Assembly: GCF_003473485.1 (NCBI RefSeq)
Contig: NC_053046.1
Location: 27,853,332 to 27,917,331 of the forward strand
DNA: 64,000 bases
From: Medicago truncatula
Taxonomy: Eukaryota > Streptophyta > Magnoliopsida > Fabales > Fabaceae
Direction: 5' to 3'
The notes beneath the pieces are model-generated. The model was not told where the DNA came from and did not search any database. It was given only the letters and a program-made list of their open reading frames with translations. Below are positions 21,535-32,799 of the stretch, in pieces (the first letter of the stretch is position 1; every line of letters begins with the position of its first letter). Made by a program: the position numbers and the translations under genes.

Positions 21535-23530
21535 AATTATACGCATTAGCGTAACAAAAAAACAGACACACATAAAGTATTACTCTAAACGTTAATATGT
21601 GTGTCTGTATATTTGTGAGGTTGTTATAATTAAACGATATTTAAATTAAATATATAAGGGATAAAAAGATAATAAAATTTCTTTGAAAAAAATGTAATAA
21701 AATTAAATGGAACCTCCTTTAAAAAATTAAATGGAACGGCTAAAAGAAATTAAATGGAAGAAAAAAACATATTGAAATATAATATTTGAAAATAAAAGAA
21801 AAGGTTCCCAACGTGAATTGAAGAGAGATGATTGTGAAATAAATTGTCGAGAAATAGTTTTTTGAAGTAGCATTCAACAACTTTTGGTCAAAGCTCATTC
21901 CATTCAATTTTATGCATTAAAAAAAGTACCTTTTTTAGTAAGTACTTAATTGATATTGTACTTGGCCTAACTTCTTCTTAAAAATGTAGAGAAGTTGAAG
22001 AAAAAAAAAAAAGACTTAATTGCACTTTTGGACCCCTATCTTTCCAAAAGTTGCGGTTATGGACCCCTAACTAATTTAAATACAAAACAGCCCCTTATGT
22101 TTTTGATTCTTTGGCAGTTTCGGACCCCTAAGGCAAAAAAAAAAAAAAAATTGACACGTGGCACCTCACTTAGGGTGCCACGTCAGCGTTGACCAAGTCA
22201 ACAATGGACTGAGGGTCCAAAACTGCCAAAGAATCAAAACATAGGGGACTGTTTTGTATTTAAATTAGTTAGGGGTCCATAACCGCAACTTTTGAAAAGA
22301 TAGGGGTCCAAAAGTGCAATTAAGCCAAAAAAAAAGGGTCAAACGATATCTTAATCTCCCACAACGGCAGTGTAGAAACAACTGAATTTGTGAAAAAAAT
22401 TAGAAAATAGTTAAAAATAAAAAAATTGGAAAATAGTCAGAAGTTTTTAAAAATATGAAAATTGGAAAATAGTTAATAAAAATCGGTGAGGTAGCACTCA
22501 ACCAAGCAATACTAAAAAAAATTATATGCATTAGCGTAACAAAAAACAGACAGACGGACATAAAATATTACTTTAAACGTTAATGTGTGTGTATATATTC
22601 ATGAGGTTGAAGAAAGAAAATAAAAATATTTGGTATCATTAAATGACAGCGTGAATAAAAATATTTGTGAGGTTGTGATGATTAAACAATATTGAAATTA
22701 AATATATAAGTGATAAAAAGATAATAAAAATATTTTGAAAAAAAGATAATGAAATTAAATGGAACTGTTAAAAAAATAAAATAAAATAAAATAAAGTTAA
22801 ATGAAAAGAAAATATATTGAAATATAATATTAAAAAATAAAAGAAAAGGTTCCCAACGTGAGTTGAAAAGAGGTGCTTGTGAAATATATTGTCGAGAAGT
22901 AGTTTTTTAAAGTAGCATTCAACAACTTTTGGCCAAAGCTCATTCCATTCAATTCTATGCATTAAAAAATGTTCCCTTTTTAGTAAGTACTTAATTAATA
23001 TTGTGTTTGACCTAACTTCTTTTTAAAAATGTAGAGAAGTAAAAAAAAAAATCAGGTCAAACGGTATCTTAATCTCCCACAATGGCAGTGTAGAAGCAAC
23101 TGAATTTGGGAGAAAAAATTGGAAAATAGTTAAAAGTATTTAAAAATATAAAAATTGGAAAATAGTTAAAAATAATCGGTGAGATAACACTCAACCAAGC
23201 AACACTAAAAAAAATTATATGCATCAGCGTAAGAAAAACTCAGACAGATGGACATAAAATATTACTCTAAACATTAATGTGTGTGTAAATATTTGCGAGG
23301 TTAAAGAAAGGAAATAATAATATTTGGTATCATTAAATGACAGTGTGAATAAAAATATTTGTGAGGTTGTGATGATTAAACAATATTGAAATTAAAATAA
23401 CTAATAGTGTGTTTGACCTAACTTCTCCTTAAAAATGTACAGAAGTTGGAAAAAAGCCGGATCAAGCAATACCTTACTCTCCCACAACGGCAATTTAGAA
23501 GTAACTGAATTTGGGTGAAAAAATTAAAAA
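21535..23530. repeat. Three tandem copies of a ~0.7-kb unit
   Basis: Units start near 21535, 22515 and 23215, each opening with AGCGTAA, AAAACAGAC-type words and CATAAA-TATTACT. The first is longer only because a 314-bp MITE sits in it; without it the first two are about 660-700 bp. The third is shorter, truncated within the unit. The array is in the 5' half of the Helitron (minus orientation). Confidence 0.75.
22013..22326. mobile_element. MITE with ~130-bp inverted repeats
   Basis: Its ends read GACTTAATTGCACTTTTGGA and, reversed, GGCTTAATTGCACTTTTGGA. The arms extend more than 100 bp each. The element sits between runs of A, consistent with a 9-bp A target duplication. The second tandem unit (near 23040) is the empty site. 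A one-sided relative lies at 63181-63420. No coding capacity. Confidence 0.8.
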
Positions 23531-23743
23531 ATAGTTAAAAATAAATAAAAATTATAAAAGTTATTAAAAATATAAAAATTATAAAATAATTAAAAAAAAT
23601 GGTGAAGGGCAAAATGGAAAATGCACCATAAAATGATGAGGTGGCATTAACCACACCTCATCAATAGGAAATTACCAAAATGCCCCTCCAAGGAGCAAAA
23701 TGGTAAAATCCTAGGAACTTACTTTTATAATATAGTAAGTAGA

Positions 23744-24135
23744 TTTTCAATTCAAAATATAAGTCTAATCCATCAATATCAGATGTTTCATTATATTTTA
23801 AGGAGTGTTCAAGGTTAAGACAAGATTCTTTTATACTTCCAATATTTAAAGACTTTAATTTCTGAATGCTAAATAGAAAGCCAAACATATCTTGATATAT
23901 TTTAAATTGTTCAAATTTACTTTGAAAAGAACCAATTGCTTGATCTATATGATGTACAAAAAGTAGTCGAATTTAAATGATTATTCGGGAGATTTTAAAA
24001 CTTTATTGTACTGCAATCTCATCAAATTATTTCTTTCTATGAATAATACGTTTTTCACGAAACTTGGGTTCTATATCCATTTCACGAAATTTATTTCTTT
24101 CAAATTCATCTTCCCTATACTTTTCAAAAAGAGCT
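23744..24135 (-). pseudogene. hAT transposase relic, middle part
   Basis: The minus strand reads EDEFERNKFREMDIEPKFRE, HRKK, then AIGSFQSKFEQFKIYQDMFG, LFSIQKLKSLN and SDIDGLDLYFELK. These match the segment before the dimerisation domain in hAT transposases of the DUF4371/zinc-finger MYM-like type. Stops and frameshifts occur between about 23960 and 24060. The 3' continuation is at 19026 across the Helitron. N-terminal parts are not seen beyond about 24150. Confidence 0.72.
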
Positions 24136-24188
24136 AGTAAGGATAAAGAATGTTAGTCTAATTGATTAAGGGACGTATAACTTGTTGG

Positions 24189-24620
24189 CTAAATTATACC
24201 AAAGATTCTTTAAATTATTTAATTATAATAAGTTGATTCTTTAAGTCTTTCAAAAAAAAAAGTTGATCCTTTAAGTTTTTTCGTATTAATTACGTGCTTT
24301 AAATTATTTAATTGCAACAAGTTAGTCATTTAAGTATTTATTGTAACACTTAAATCCTTTAAATTATTTAATTATAACTTTAGATCCTGAATAACTTATA
24401 TTTTTAATATTTGAAATCCTTATTCTTTCAACAAAAAAAAATTCTGAAATCTTCAAAGTTGTCATGGTTAAATAACTTAAAGGCTTCATTAGTACGAAAA
24501 TAACTTAAAGGATCAACTTATCATAATTTATTCACGTAAAAAAACTCAGTGGTACGAAAAAAATTTAAAGGACTAATTTAATACAATTAAATAACTTAAA
24601 GGATCTCTAATGCAATTTAG
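24189..24620. mobile_element. Inverted-repeat element, likely MITE
   Basis: Left CTAAATTATACCAAAGATTC and reversed right ACTAAATTGCATTAGAGATC begin imperfect inverted arms that continue with TCTTTAAATTATTTAATTA-like words. The interior repeats the same words in both orientations. A clear target duplication was not found. Confidence 0.5.
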
Positions 24621-24639
24621 TTTAACTTATATTAGTTGT

Positions 24640-25350
24640 TGTTGTATTGTTCTTCTTGAGATGGGGAGGTTTCCAATGTCGATTCTTAATTGTAGAATTT
24701 CTTCTTGAGCTGATGTGTAGTAACGAAATTTAAGTCCAAGTAGGATAGATTAACTTAGCATGAGATTCAACCGAGAATTGTAGAATTTCTTCTTGAGCTG
24801 GTTGTGTAATGCATACTTTGTATCAGATATCCATTCAAGGCAAGATTTATGTTTGTTTCAGGGGATCATTGTGTTGATTAAATTGTTGTTGTTATACAGA
24901 AAGTGTAATTGGTGTTCATATAGCTTGTATTTTGTGACTTTTGGCATGCCTTGTGCCTTCTATCTTGTTATTTAATAAAATCTTTTCTTTGCTTTTTTTT
25001 TTTTTTTTCTATAGAAAAAAGAAAAAGAAGATGAATATTAGATAATATAATGTAGCTAAGTTGTTAGAATTTCTCTCTCAATTTACCTAATGGGTTGAAG
25101 TTAATGTTGTATTAACTATGCCCAAAAAGATAAGATTTTAGTGATTTTATAAATGATAATATTGTTGGAAGGTGACAAATCTTAACTATGCCCGAATGTT
25201 GATAAATGTTATAAATGAGATTTATGGATTTAGGGATTTGGGAATTTCTAACTCCATCTTTCATTTTAATCCATGTCCTTTAATTCGGTTTAGTTTCTTT
25301 CACTTTAGTCCCTAGGATATATCACGCATCTTGCTAGTATAAAACATGTG
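24640..25350. other. No gene recognised
   Basis: Contains a duplicated word AATTGTAGAATTTCTTCTTG at 24690 and 24776, and a T-run at about 24994-25009. It looks like a degraded transcribed region, but no coding frame with known features is present. Confidence 0.35.
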
Positions 25351-25359
25351 TCACCTCAT

Positions 25360-25687
25360 CATGGGCGGATCCAGTTTGCAACATGGTGTGGCAGTTGCCA
25401 CACCACACCAGATTATTTCCCAATTTTTTTTTCATACACTGGACTTAAATAATTATATATATAATATAAGTCGCTAACATATCATAAGTTTCTCTCTTGG
25501 CCTAGTGGTTTTATGCTTGATGGGTGATTTGTATGACTTGTATTCAACTCCGGCCGAGTATGTTAAAATGCTCTCACGCAAACCATTTTTCTATATTGTT
25601 TAAAGTGTCAATGTTCTACTTTGTTAATATACATAGTTTCTTTGAAAGTTTTGCTACACCAATATCAAATGTCTAGATCCGCCTCTG
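25360..25687. mobile_element. hAT-type MITE, 328 bp
   Basis: Perfect 8-bp direct repeats CACCTCAT at 25352-25359 and 25688-25695. The inverted ends are CATGGGCGGATCCAG and, reversed, CAGAGGCGGATCTAG. These features together fit a non-autonomous hAT element. A tRNA-like word (GGCCTAGTGGTT ... TTCAACTCC) lies inside at about 25500-25550 but is not a tRNA. Confidence 0.8.
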
Positions 25688-26173
25688 CACCTCATCAGTT
25701 AACAGAAATTTTTAACGTCAAGGACTAAACTGATTACGGAAGTGCACATCCAAGGGTTATTTTATATTTAATCCTGAGTCAGGAGCCCTTATGACAACGA
25801 GGTGCAGAGTCAGTGACCAAAATAACTATTTATGGAACAAAAAATATATGAATATGGTGACCAATGGTTTACGATGTTAGTGTTTTAATTATGTATTAAT
25901 TCATTAGTTGTATACCGTCTGATCAATTGTGATTAGTAGAATTGTTAGTATATACACCCTCTGATCATAATTATAAGAAAAAAATGTATGTTTTACCTAA
26001 TTTATTGAATGAACCTAAAATGCGGATTTTGCTTTTATAATAATGACCAGATGATATAGTTTATTTAATTTTCCATCCAATTGTGATTCCTCTCTCCATC
26101 CCATAATAAGTAAGTCTTTTGTGAAAAAAAATTGTCCTAAAATAACTTATTCATTTCACTTTTCAATGTAATA

Positions 26174-26320
26174 CTACCTCCGGTCTTATTTATAAGAAAA
26201 AAATTAACTTTTTAGATTCATTCAATAATTGATGTACCTAATCTAAAAATAGACCAAATACATCAACTATTCAATAAATCAAAAAAGTAAATTCTTTCTT
26301 ATATATAGAACCGGAGGGAG
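26174..26320. mobile_element. Stowaway-type (Tc1/mariner) MITE, 147 bp
   Basis: Flanked by TA at 26172-26173 and 26321-26322. Ends CTACCTCCGGTCTTATTTAT and, reversed, CTCCCTCCGGTTCTATATAT are nearly inverted repeats. The same family occurs intact at 48989 and as a half-copy near 12040. Confidence 0.85.
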
Positions 26321-26527
26321 TATTAATTACTTTTTCCAATTATAGCTATAATTAAAACTCCCTCCGTTTATAATCTATCGATGTTTTACCTCTTTGCCAC
26401 AATCTAAAAATATATACTTCCTAAAAAGGTAAACCAAATTAAACAAACTCCCTATTACTACTCTAAAAATCGCTACCCTATACTAAATAAAAGATAAAAT
26501 CTGAAAAAGTTGATGAACGAAATTGAC

Positions 26528-28900
26528 AAGTGCACCACATGGTAACAAGTAATAAAGTAAAGTAAAATTGAATAGAATTGTAGGGTTGAATTACCCTACC
26601 AAATGCAAGATTAGGTTTGTGATTCAGATAATTAACGGTGACTATGGAATCTTTTGAATCTCCCTTCGTCTTTGTTGGAATTAAACTTTAAGAAATAAAC
26701 AGTTATGTGTGCTACTTATGATTTAATGAAACAAGCGAATAAAACTCTCACGAAACTTCTCACAACAACTATGTGTTGGACTAACCGAGGTTATGTACGA
26801 CAATTGTCGAAAGAAGGCGGTATTAAAACGACCATAATTTAAACATGAACTTCCTAACCTCTATAAGAAGGGGTAATTAAAAAAAACCAATGGAATGAAT
26901 AAATTTCCGGCTTGTCAGTGCCTAATTTTATCATAGGGATCATTCTTCATGATTACACACTTAGTTAACCAAAGCATTAAAGAACATGCCTAATCTAATT
27001 TAAATCGAGCACAATAAAAACATAAACTGAATGAAAACTTTATTTATAATATCCAACAAATAAGAAGGGGTTCATCATGAAACCTTAATCAAGAGGTTTA
27101 GTTGTGTTGGGTATTTATATTGGTTGCATTATTGCTAAAACAAATATTCATGTATGTGTTGTTGGAACCAATGTTCCAACATGTTACAGGTATCTATGTG
27201 AGATGTTGGATACGATGTTCCAACATCCCAATATGGTTCAGTGTGTCTGAGTTCATGCTTGTTTGTACGCGCGCCTTATCTTTAAAAGGAAACAACTTTT
27301 CCTTATCTTGTTGACCAAGTAACGCACATATCTTTATAGAATCAGTTGTGTAATATTCCTAAAGTTGTGATTATATTTTAGAAAATATTTAATGTTGTTT
27401 TGGACGCTCCTAAAGATGTTCTGACATTTTAGGACTTTCCATATTTGTCTCTGATTCTTGTTTTGCAGATCAGCTGGACGATCTGTTTTGTTCTGAAGCC
27501 CAACAATAATATTTGACCCTTGCTGCTTCGGTATAAAAGGAAGACATCAAGACCTAATGAACCATTCAAGCCGTCATTCTAAAGAGTTTAGCTTTTAGGG
27601 TTTTGAGTATACATGTGTTCTATTCTTGTATCATGTTGATGCAAGTTTAGTACCTTTTATTGTGAGCCTTTCTTGTATCGTTTGGGATACATGTTTAGGA
27701 CTGTGTGTTGAGTTGTAAACACTTGTGTTCTACACCAAAGCTTTTAAGCAAGGTTGTAGTTTTTGTTTGATGGTAACTTCATCTTTGTGTTTGTTGTTTT
27801 TAGTCTAATAATCACAGGGGCTGTGGTTGATTGTTGGATAGTGAGATGGGATCTCAGATCTAGGAGTTCCTAGGTTGAAATCAATACGGGTAGGTCCTAG
27901 GTCTTTAGTGTAAACGAGGAGTTTGCTGAGAGCTATAGAATAAGGACTACACCAGTGGATTTCCTTCCTGGCTTGGTAGCTCACAGAGTAGGTGTGTTTA
28001 TCACCGAACTGGGTCAACAAACTCACTGTGTTTTTACCTTCTTGTCATTTATTTTTCTTGTTTTTATTTCTGTTTACTTCATGATGTTGGAACATTGAGC
28101 ATAACATTATAAACGTCGAACCATCTCATGGAACATATTAAAACAAGTACGCTAGAATTTCAAGTTATTCATGGCAACAAACATCATAACAAAACAATAG
28201 AAAAACATACCCTAGAGAGGATAAGAGAAGGAAGAAATCCTGCCTTGAAGCTCTAATGCTTGACCCTTGCCTTGAACCATTAGTGTTCTATATGGAAAAT
28301 AATGAGTGCAAGGGCATCTATTTATAGCAAACGATTGGGTAGGGTTTAGGAGAAGAAAACTGAGCTTTTTGCACCGATCCAGCTTGGAAAACAAGTTGCA
28401 GGTAAAAAATCCACGCAGTCGGGCGCTACTGCCGCATGGAGTGGCACTAATGGTTCTCAGGGACGTAGCAACACTGCCTCAGGCGCTAATGGCTCTTGAG
28501 GCTGCCCCTGATGTGTGAAATCTTGCCTTTTTCTCCCGCTTTTGATCGTTCTTCCGTCTGAAAACTCCTAGGAACTTGAAATGAATTTTCTTCACTTTGT
28601 ATTGTCTTAAAAAACCTTCTAAGGACCATTGACTTCAATCTTCATATCCTTGATCCTTCATGTGATGTCTTGATTTTTCAATTTACATGATTTCACTACA
28701 AAACACTCAAAACACCTATGAAGTTGCATGATCTAGGATAAAAGGGAATTACAACTGGCTCAAGTGAAAACAATACAATATATTCCTTAGACCATTGACA
28801 ACTACTCCATCTCTCAACTTATTTGTCTTACAATGCAAAGAAAAGTACAACAAAAAAAAAAACATAGCGAAAAGTATCATATGATGCTTTGTCATCAGCG
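26528..28900 (-). mobile_element. LTR-like repeat, copy C
   Basis: Related to copies A and B. It begins ATTGACAAGTGCACC at about 26521 and runs past a minus-strand TATAAATAG word near 28318 to ATGATGCTTTGTCATCA near 28900. A separate solo LTR (27105-28163) is nested inside, so the element proper is about 1.3 kb. The small open frames inside are not protein-like. Confidence 0.5.
27105..28163 (+). mobile_element. Solo LTR (copia-like), 1059 bp, nested
   Basis: Starts TGTTGGGTATTTAT and ends GCTAGAATTTCA (TG...CA). The 5-bp flanks are AGTTG at 27100-27104 and AGTTA at 28164-28168, one mismatch. Inside is a promoter-like GGTATAAAAGG near 27531 and the palindromic word GTTGGAACCAATGTTCCAAC at 27161-27180. 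Flanks align with copies A and B of the host repeat when it is removed. Confidence 0.65.
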
Positions 28901-29079
28901 TACTACTTTCATCGCTTCAAATTCAATATATTCCACTTTGCATTTATGATAATGGTAAATGAACTAATACTTGACAAGAGTAGTTAAAACCTTGTCTCTC
29001 CTTCATTTATACATTTTTTTAATAAGTGTAAAATGAGCAAATGACTCACTTAATTTGGGACGGAAGGAGTAGTACAATT

Positions 29080-29640
29080 GGAAGTATGAATGTTAAACCA
29101 GTTAATTAAAATCTTGTAAAAAATAAATAAAAATTGTGAGGTTCAATTCCGGTAAAGTATTATTTTATTATATCTAACGCTTTACTAACATGTGGACACT
29201 GTTGGGTACCTTCTTGCTCAATAATATTCAAATCAGCTAAAAATGACCAAGATTAAATTGTGTGATTCACCTTTACTGTTATTAAAAAAATTATTTGTAA
29301 AAGATTGTAATTTATGTTTCGTAATGATTATTTTTTAAAGGGATAGTATTGATTATGATACTAATTATTCAGCAAAATGATACTACAGTAGTGACCGAAT
29401 TTATGGTTGTAGTGAGGGAATTAATGAGTCTCATCCTACTCCTTTTTTTTTCTTCAGATAGATAAGTGGAGTTGTTGCGGCTGTAAAGATTTTCTCTTGA
29501 AGATTAGACTTGGAGATACTATTATTATATTTTTATATGTAACGAATGAATTTATTAATTTGTGTATACACTGATAACAGTATCTTGCACTTATGTTAAG
29601 GAAAGTATTTAATTTTCCTGTAATTCGACTCAGCTATGTT
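29080..29640. other. No gene recognised
   Basis: AT-rich with a fragment GGGACGGAAGGAGTA near 29060 that looks like one end of a Stowaway-like MITE. No coding frame of interest. Confidence 0.35.
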
Positions 29641-29659
29641 AAAAAAAAAACCGGTGAGT

Positions 29660-30680
29660 TTTGTTTGTGGTGATGATGTTGAGGAGCTCGTATGTTGCTT
29701 TTTAGTTGTGTTGGTTTGTGGTGCTTCGTGGTGGTTTCTATGGTGGTGTTGATATTGAGTCTTTTGTGGTGGTGTCCGTAATAGTTTTTGGTGGTGATGC
29801 TCGTGGTGGCTGATGTTGGTTTTAGGTGGTGATGCTCGTGGTGTCTGGTGCTTGTTTTTGGTGAGGATTAATGGTGGTTTTTGTGGTGGTTAATGGTAGT
29901 TTTGGTGGAGGTGGCGGTGCTTGTGGTGGCTAGTGGTGGTTATGCTTTTTGTGAATTTTCTTTTATGAGTTTGATGTGGCTTGTTTAAGGTGAGGTTACA
30001 TGGATTTTTGGTAGGTTTGATGATTATTTTAGAGATGTTTTTCAACGATTTCGTACAAGATTTGTTTATGCTATTGCACAGACGTTTAGACTTTGGTTTT
30101 TGGAGATGACTTATTGGTTTGGTGTCTAGTTTTTATTGGTTTCGAGGGCCTCGGTGGTGGATGTTTTTGATTCGTTTGTAGAAGATTGTATTTGATACAT
30201 GAGTGTTTGTTTGGATGTTCCGCATATATACGAAACACTTTTCCTTTGTATGTTGCTTTTTAAATCTCCTAGCCTAGCATTCCTTGTGCTTGCTAGGATT
30301 CTTTTATGAGTTTGATGTGGCTTGTTTAAGGTGCGGTTACATGAGTTTTTGGTAGGTTTGATGATTATTTTAGAGATGTTTTTCAACGATTTCGTACAAG
30401 ATTTGTTTATGCTATTGCACAGACGTTTAGACTTTGGTTTTTGGAGATGACTTTATTGGTTTGGTGTCTAGTTTTTATTGGTTTCGAGGGCCTCGGTGGT
30501 GGGTGTTTTTGATTCGTTTGTAGAAGATTGTATTTGATACATGAGTGTTTGTTTGGATGTTCCGCATATATACGAAACACTTTTCCTTTGTATGTTGCTT
30601 TTTAAATCTCCTAGCCTAGCATTCCTTGTGCTTGCTAGGATTCTATTTGTTTTAAATAAATTTCATTTTAACTTCTTAAA
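29660..30680 (+). mobile_element. LINE-like 3' tail with internal duplication
   Basis: A GT-rich tract (TGGTGGTT words, 29660-29945) leads into a segment ending GCCTAGCATTCCTTGTGCTT, TTTAAATAAATTTCATTTTA and an A-run near 30680. This looks like the 3' untranslated end of a plant L1-type element. The part 29960-30300 is repeated almost exactly at 30301-30644 (period about 341 bp). No reverse transcriptase is present. Confidence 0.45.
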
Positions 30681-30716
30681 AAAAACATCCTGTATAATAT
30701 AATAAAAAATTATATT

Positions 30717-30897
30717 CTCTCCGTCTCAAATTATATTATGAGAGAGATAAATTAAAGAATTAAAGGCTCTCAAAAAAAGTAATAAACAGTTAAGAGTATA
30801 ATAAGAAAAATAACATTAATATTTCACTAGTATTGTAAAACGACTTATAATTTGAGACAATTTTTTTTCTGCGACTTATAATTTGGGACGAAAGGAG
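30717..30897. mobile_element. Stowaway-like MITE, ~181 bp
   Basis: Left CTCTCCGTCTCAAATTATA and reversed right CTCCTTTCGTCCCAAATTAT are imperfect inverted ends. A second copy of the right-end word (CGACTTATAATTTGAGAC) occurs at about 30840, so the right side may be duplicated. Confidence 0.55.
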
Positions 30898-31084
30898 TAC
30901 AAAACATTATAAATTTAGTTTTAGGTCTCTTGAGTGGATTTGGTGGAAACTATTAACAAGAACAAATTTATTATAAAAATGAAAAGATATCAAAGTAATG
31001 TCATAAATCACTTTCGCTTAAAATTGTGACTTTCTTGTCATTTATGATAAACAACTCAAAATGTTTTCTTATACTACTAATGCA

Positions 31085-31231
31085 AATAAATACATTTAAC
31101 AATAATTACAATTTTAAAAAAGGCTTCTTGGTACTCCGAAGTGCTAAAAACCATTAAATCGAAATCAACAGACCATGGAATTTTAGTTATAAAACAATAA
31201 AAAAAATTATTACATGTAAAGAAGGAAAAAT
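31085..31231 (+). promoter_or_regulatory. Diverged NCR upstream module, gene 3
   Basis: ACATTTAACAATAATTACAA, then CTTCTTGGTACTCCGAAGTG and CTAAAAACC (about 31093-31153), align with the module before NCR 5 and 6 (ACATTTAATAATGATTCTAA ... CTCCTTAAGCACTAAAAAT). The TATA region is less clear than in the other copies. Confidence 0.45.
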
Positions 31232-31514
31232 ATGGCTAAATTTTCCATGTTTGTTTATGCTTTGATCAACTTTCTTTCTCTATTTCTTGTTGAAACAGCA
31301 ATAAGTATGCTATTTTTCACACCAATTTGCAATTCTAAAGTTTTTTTACCCATAATATTTTATCACCTTTTAGTAACATTTTTTTTCTTATATGTCATGT
31401 GTAGCTAATATTCGTTGTGTTTCTGATGATGATTGCCCAAAGGTAATAAAACCTCTAGTTATGAAGTGTATTGGTAATTATTGTTATTTCTTTATGATCT
31501 ATGAGGGTCCATAA
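31232..31514 (+). CDS. NCR peptide gene 3, divergent, two exons
   Basis: Exons 31232-31304 and 31405-31514, GT-AG intron of 100 bp, 60 residues. Signal peptide begins MAKFSMFVYALINFLSLFLV. The mature region has four cysteines spaced C-x5-C-x11-C-x4-C and ends FFMIYEGP. Exon 1 is one codon shorter than in the other five genes, and coding and flanking sequences are the most diverged, so this is probably an older member of the cluster. The intron is too long for the peptide to be seen as one open frame; it is recognised from the signal peptide, the splice sites and the cysteine spacing. Likely role as in gene 1. Confidence 0.82.
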
Positions 31515-31519
31515 TCACA

Positions 31520-32300
31520 CAATTGAAACAAGGGGAGTAAAAATCAAACAATTGAGAAATATAAGGGGCGACTAGAACATTTAAGTCTATTATTTATAAT
31601 AAGTCATAATATTTGTTTTGGTAAAAAAAAAAAATATTCATAATATTTGTATGTATTGCGCTCTTTTTCCTTCAACATGCTTTATGTCAATTGGTTGTTC
31701 TGTTAAGGTTTTTAATGAGGAAGATGTCGGTTTATGTTTAGCTTTGGCCTACTTCCGCCAAGGAGTCGTTACAATATTGTTTGAATGTTTGGTTACATTT
31801 GTTGTAAATGGAAGTACCGACAAATATTTATTACACACTAACACATCTTCCATAGCTGAGTAACTCCTTACTATAATATATCATATAAATGTTACTAAAC
31901 ATTGCTTCTAAATTTATTTTAATTTTACTAAAATAATTTAGTTAAGTTAGACCCAAAGAATAACAGTCGGGTAAATAAAGTTACCGCACAACAACTTACT
32001 AGTATACCAAGCGTAGTACTTCACAAAGGCAAACTCACATATTTCGATATTAGTTTTGAAGGACATTATTCTTTGGTTTGGAAAGCTAATTCACTTAATA
32101 TTATACTTGAAATATTTTAATTAAGTTTGATATCACATATTCGTGTATGTTATACATGTGTTTCTTAAAATGCATGACATTAATGTTCGTAGATAACAAA
32201 TATATAAAAGCATTTAAACACATATAAACTAATTAAACATATATTTTATGCATCACATTCATCAAATAATGATAAATTAGGTAGTATGATTATGATATCC
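31520..32300. other. No gene recognised
   Basis: The open frame at 31618-31863 has no recognisable domain or homologue within the window. The rest is AT-rich. Confidence 0.35.
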
Positions 32301-32339
32301 TAACACGTAAGAATTAAATAAATTACATTCATATTCACA

Positions 32340-32795
32340 AATATCTTTTGAATATATTCAACGGATCATATCCAATATTGAAACTATTTCAAAATCAATA
32401 AGATCATAACAAATAAAGCTGAAAATTATGCAAAACTTTTAAAACTAATTCAAAAGATCATTTAGGATATATTGAAACTATTTAAAATCATGATCTTTTA
32501 AATTTAAATTAAGCTAAAATTTATGATAATATTTTGAATAATTTCAAAAGATCATATTGGATGTTGAAACTATTTCAAATCTTGATCTTTTAAATTTAAA
32601 ACAAATGAAGCTAAAATTTATGGAGTTTTTTTTGAATAAATTCAAAACATCATATGAGATGTTGAAACTATTTCAAATCTCGATGTTTTAAATTTAAAAC
32701 AAATTAAGATAAAATTGATGCAAATCTTCTTAATAAATTCAAAAGATCATATCAGATGTTGAAACTCTTCCACATCTTGATCTTTTAATGATCTT
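32340..32795. repeat. Degenerate tandem repeat, ~113-bp unit
   Basis: About four copies of a unit containing TTCAAAAGATCATAT, GATGTTGAAACTATTTCAAA and TCTTTTAAATTTAAA. The copies differ by substitutions and small indels. The array abuts the 3' side of the LINE relic and could be its 3' region. Confidence 0.75.
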
Positions 32796-32799
32796 ATAG

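Larger units (their letters stand above)
19027..23743 (-). mobile_element. Helitron, 4717 bp, inserted in the hAT relic
   Basis: On the minus strand it begins TCTACTTACTATATTATAAA at 23743 and ends CTAG at 19030-19027. The last 40 bases hold a decayed hairpin (ACCCTGTGAAGCACGAATTT) just before GTAACTAG. The bases outside are A on the 5' side (23744) and T on the 3' side (19026), the A|T insertion site used by Helitrons, with no target duplication. Removing it joins the hAT frame exactly inside one codon (ELK-I-LRE). Inside lie two broken B3-domain copies, an (AT)n run, and a three-copy tandem array carrying a nested MITE. No Rep/helicase gene is present, so it is non-autonomous. Confidence 0.85.

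Noticed and set aside
25495-25560. tRNA-like sequence inside the hAT MITE
   Set aside because: Only loose A- and B-box resemblance; no cloverleaf.
31618-31863. 81-residue cysteine-containing frame after NCR 3 as a further NCR
   Set aside because: No signal peptide, and the cysteine spacing does not fit.
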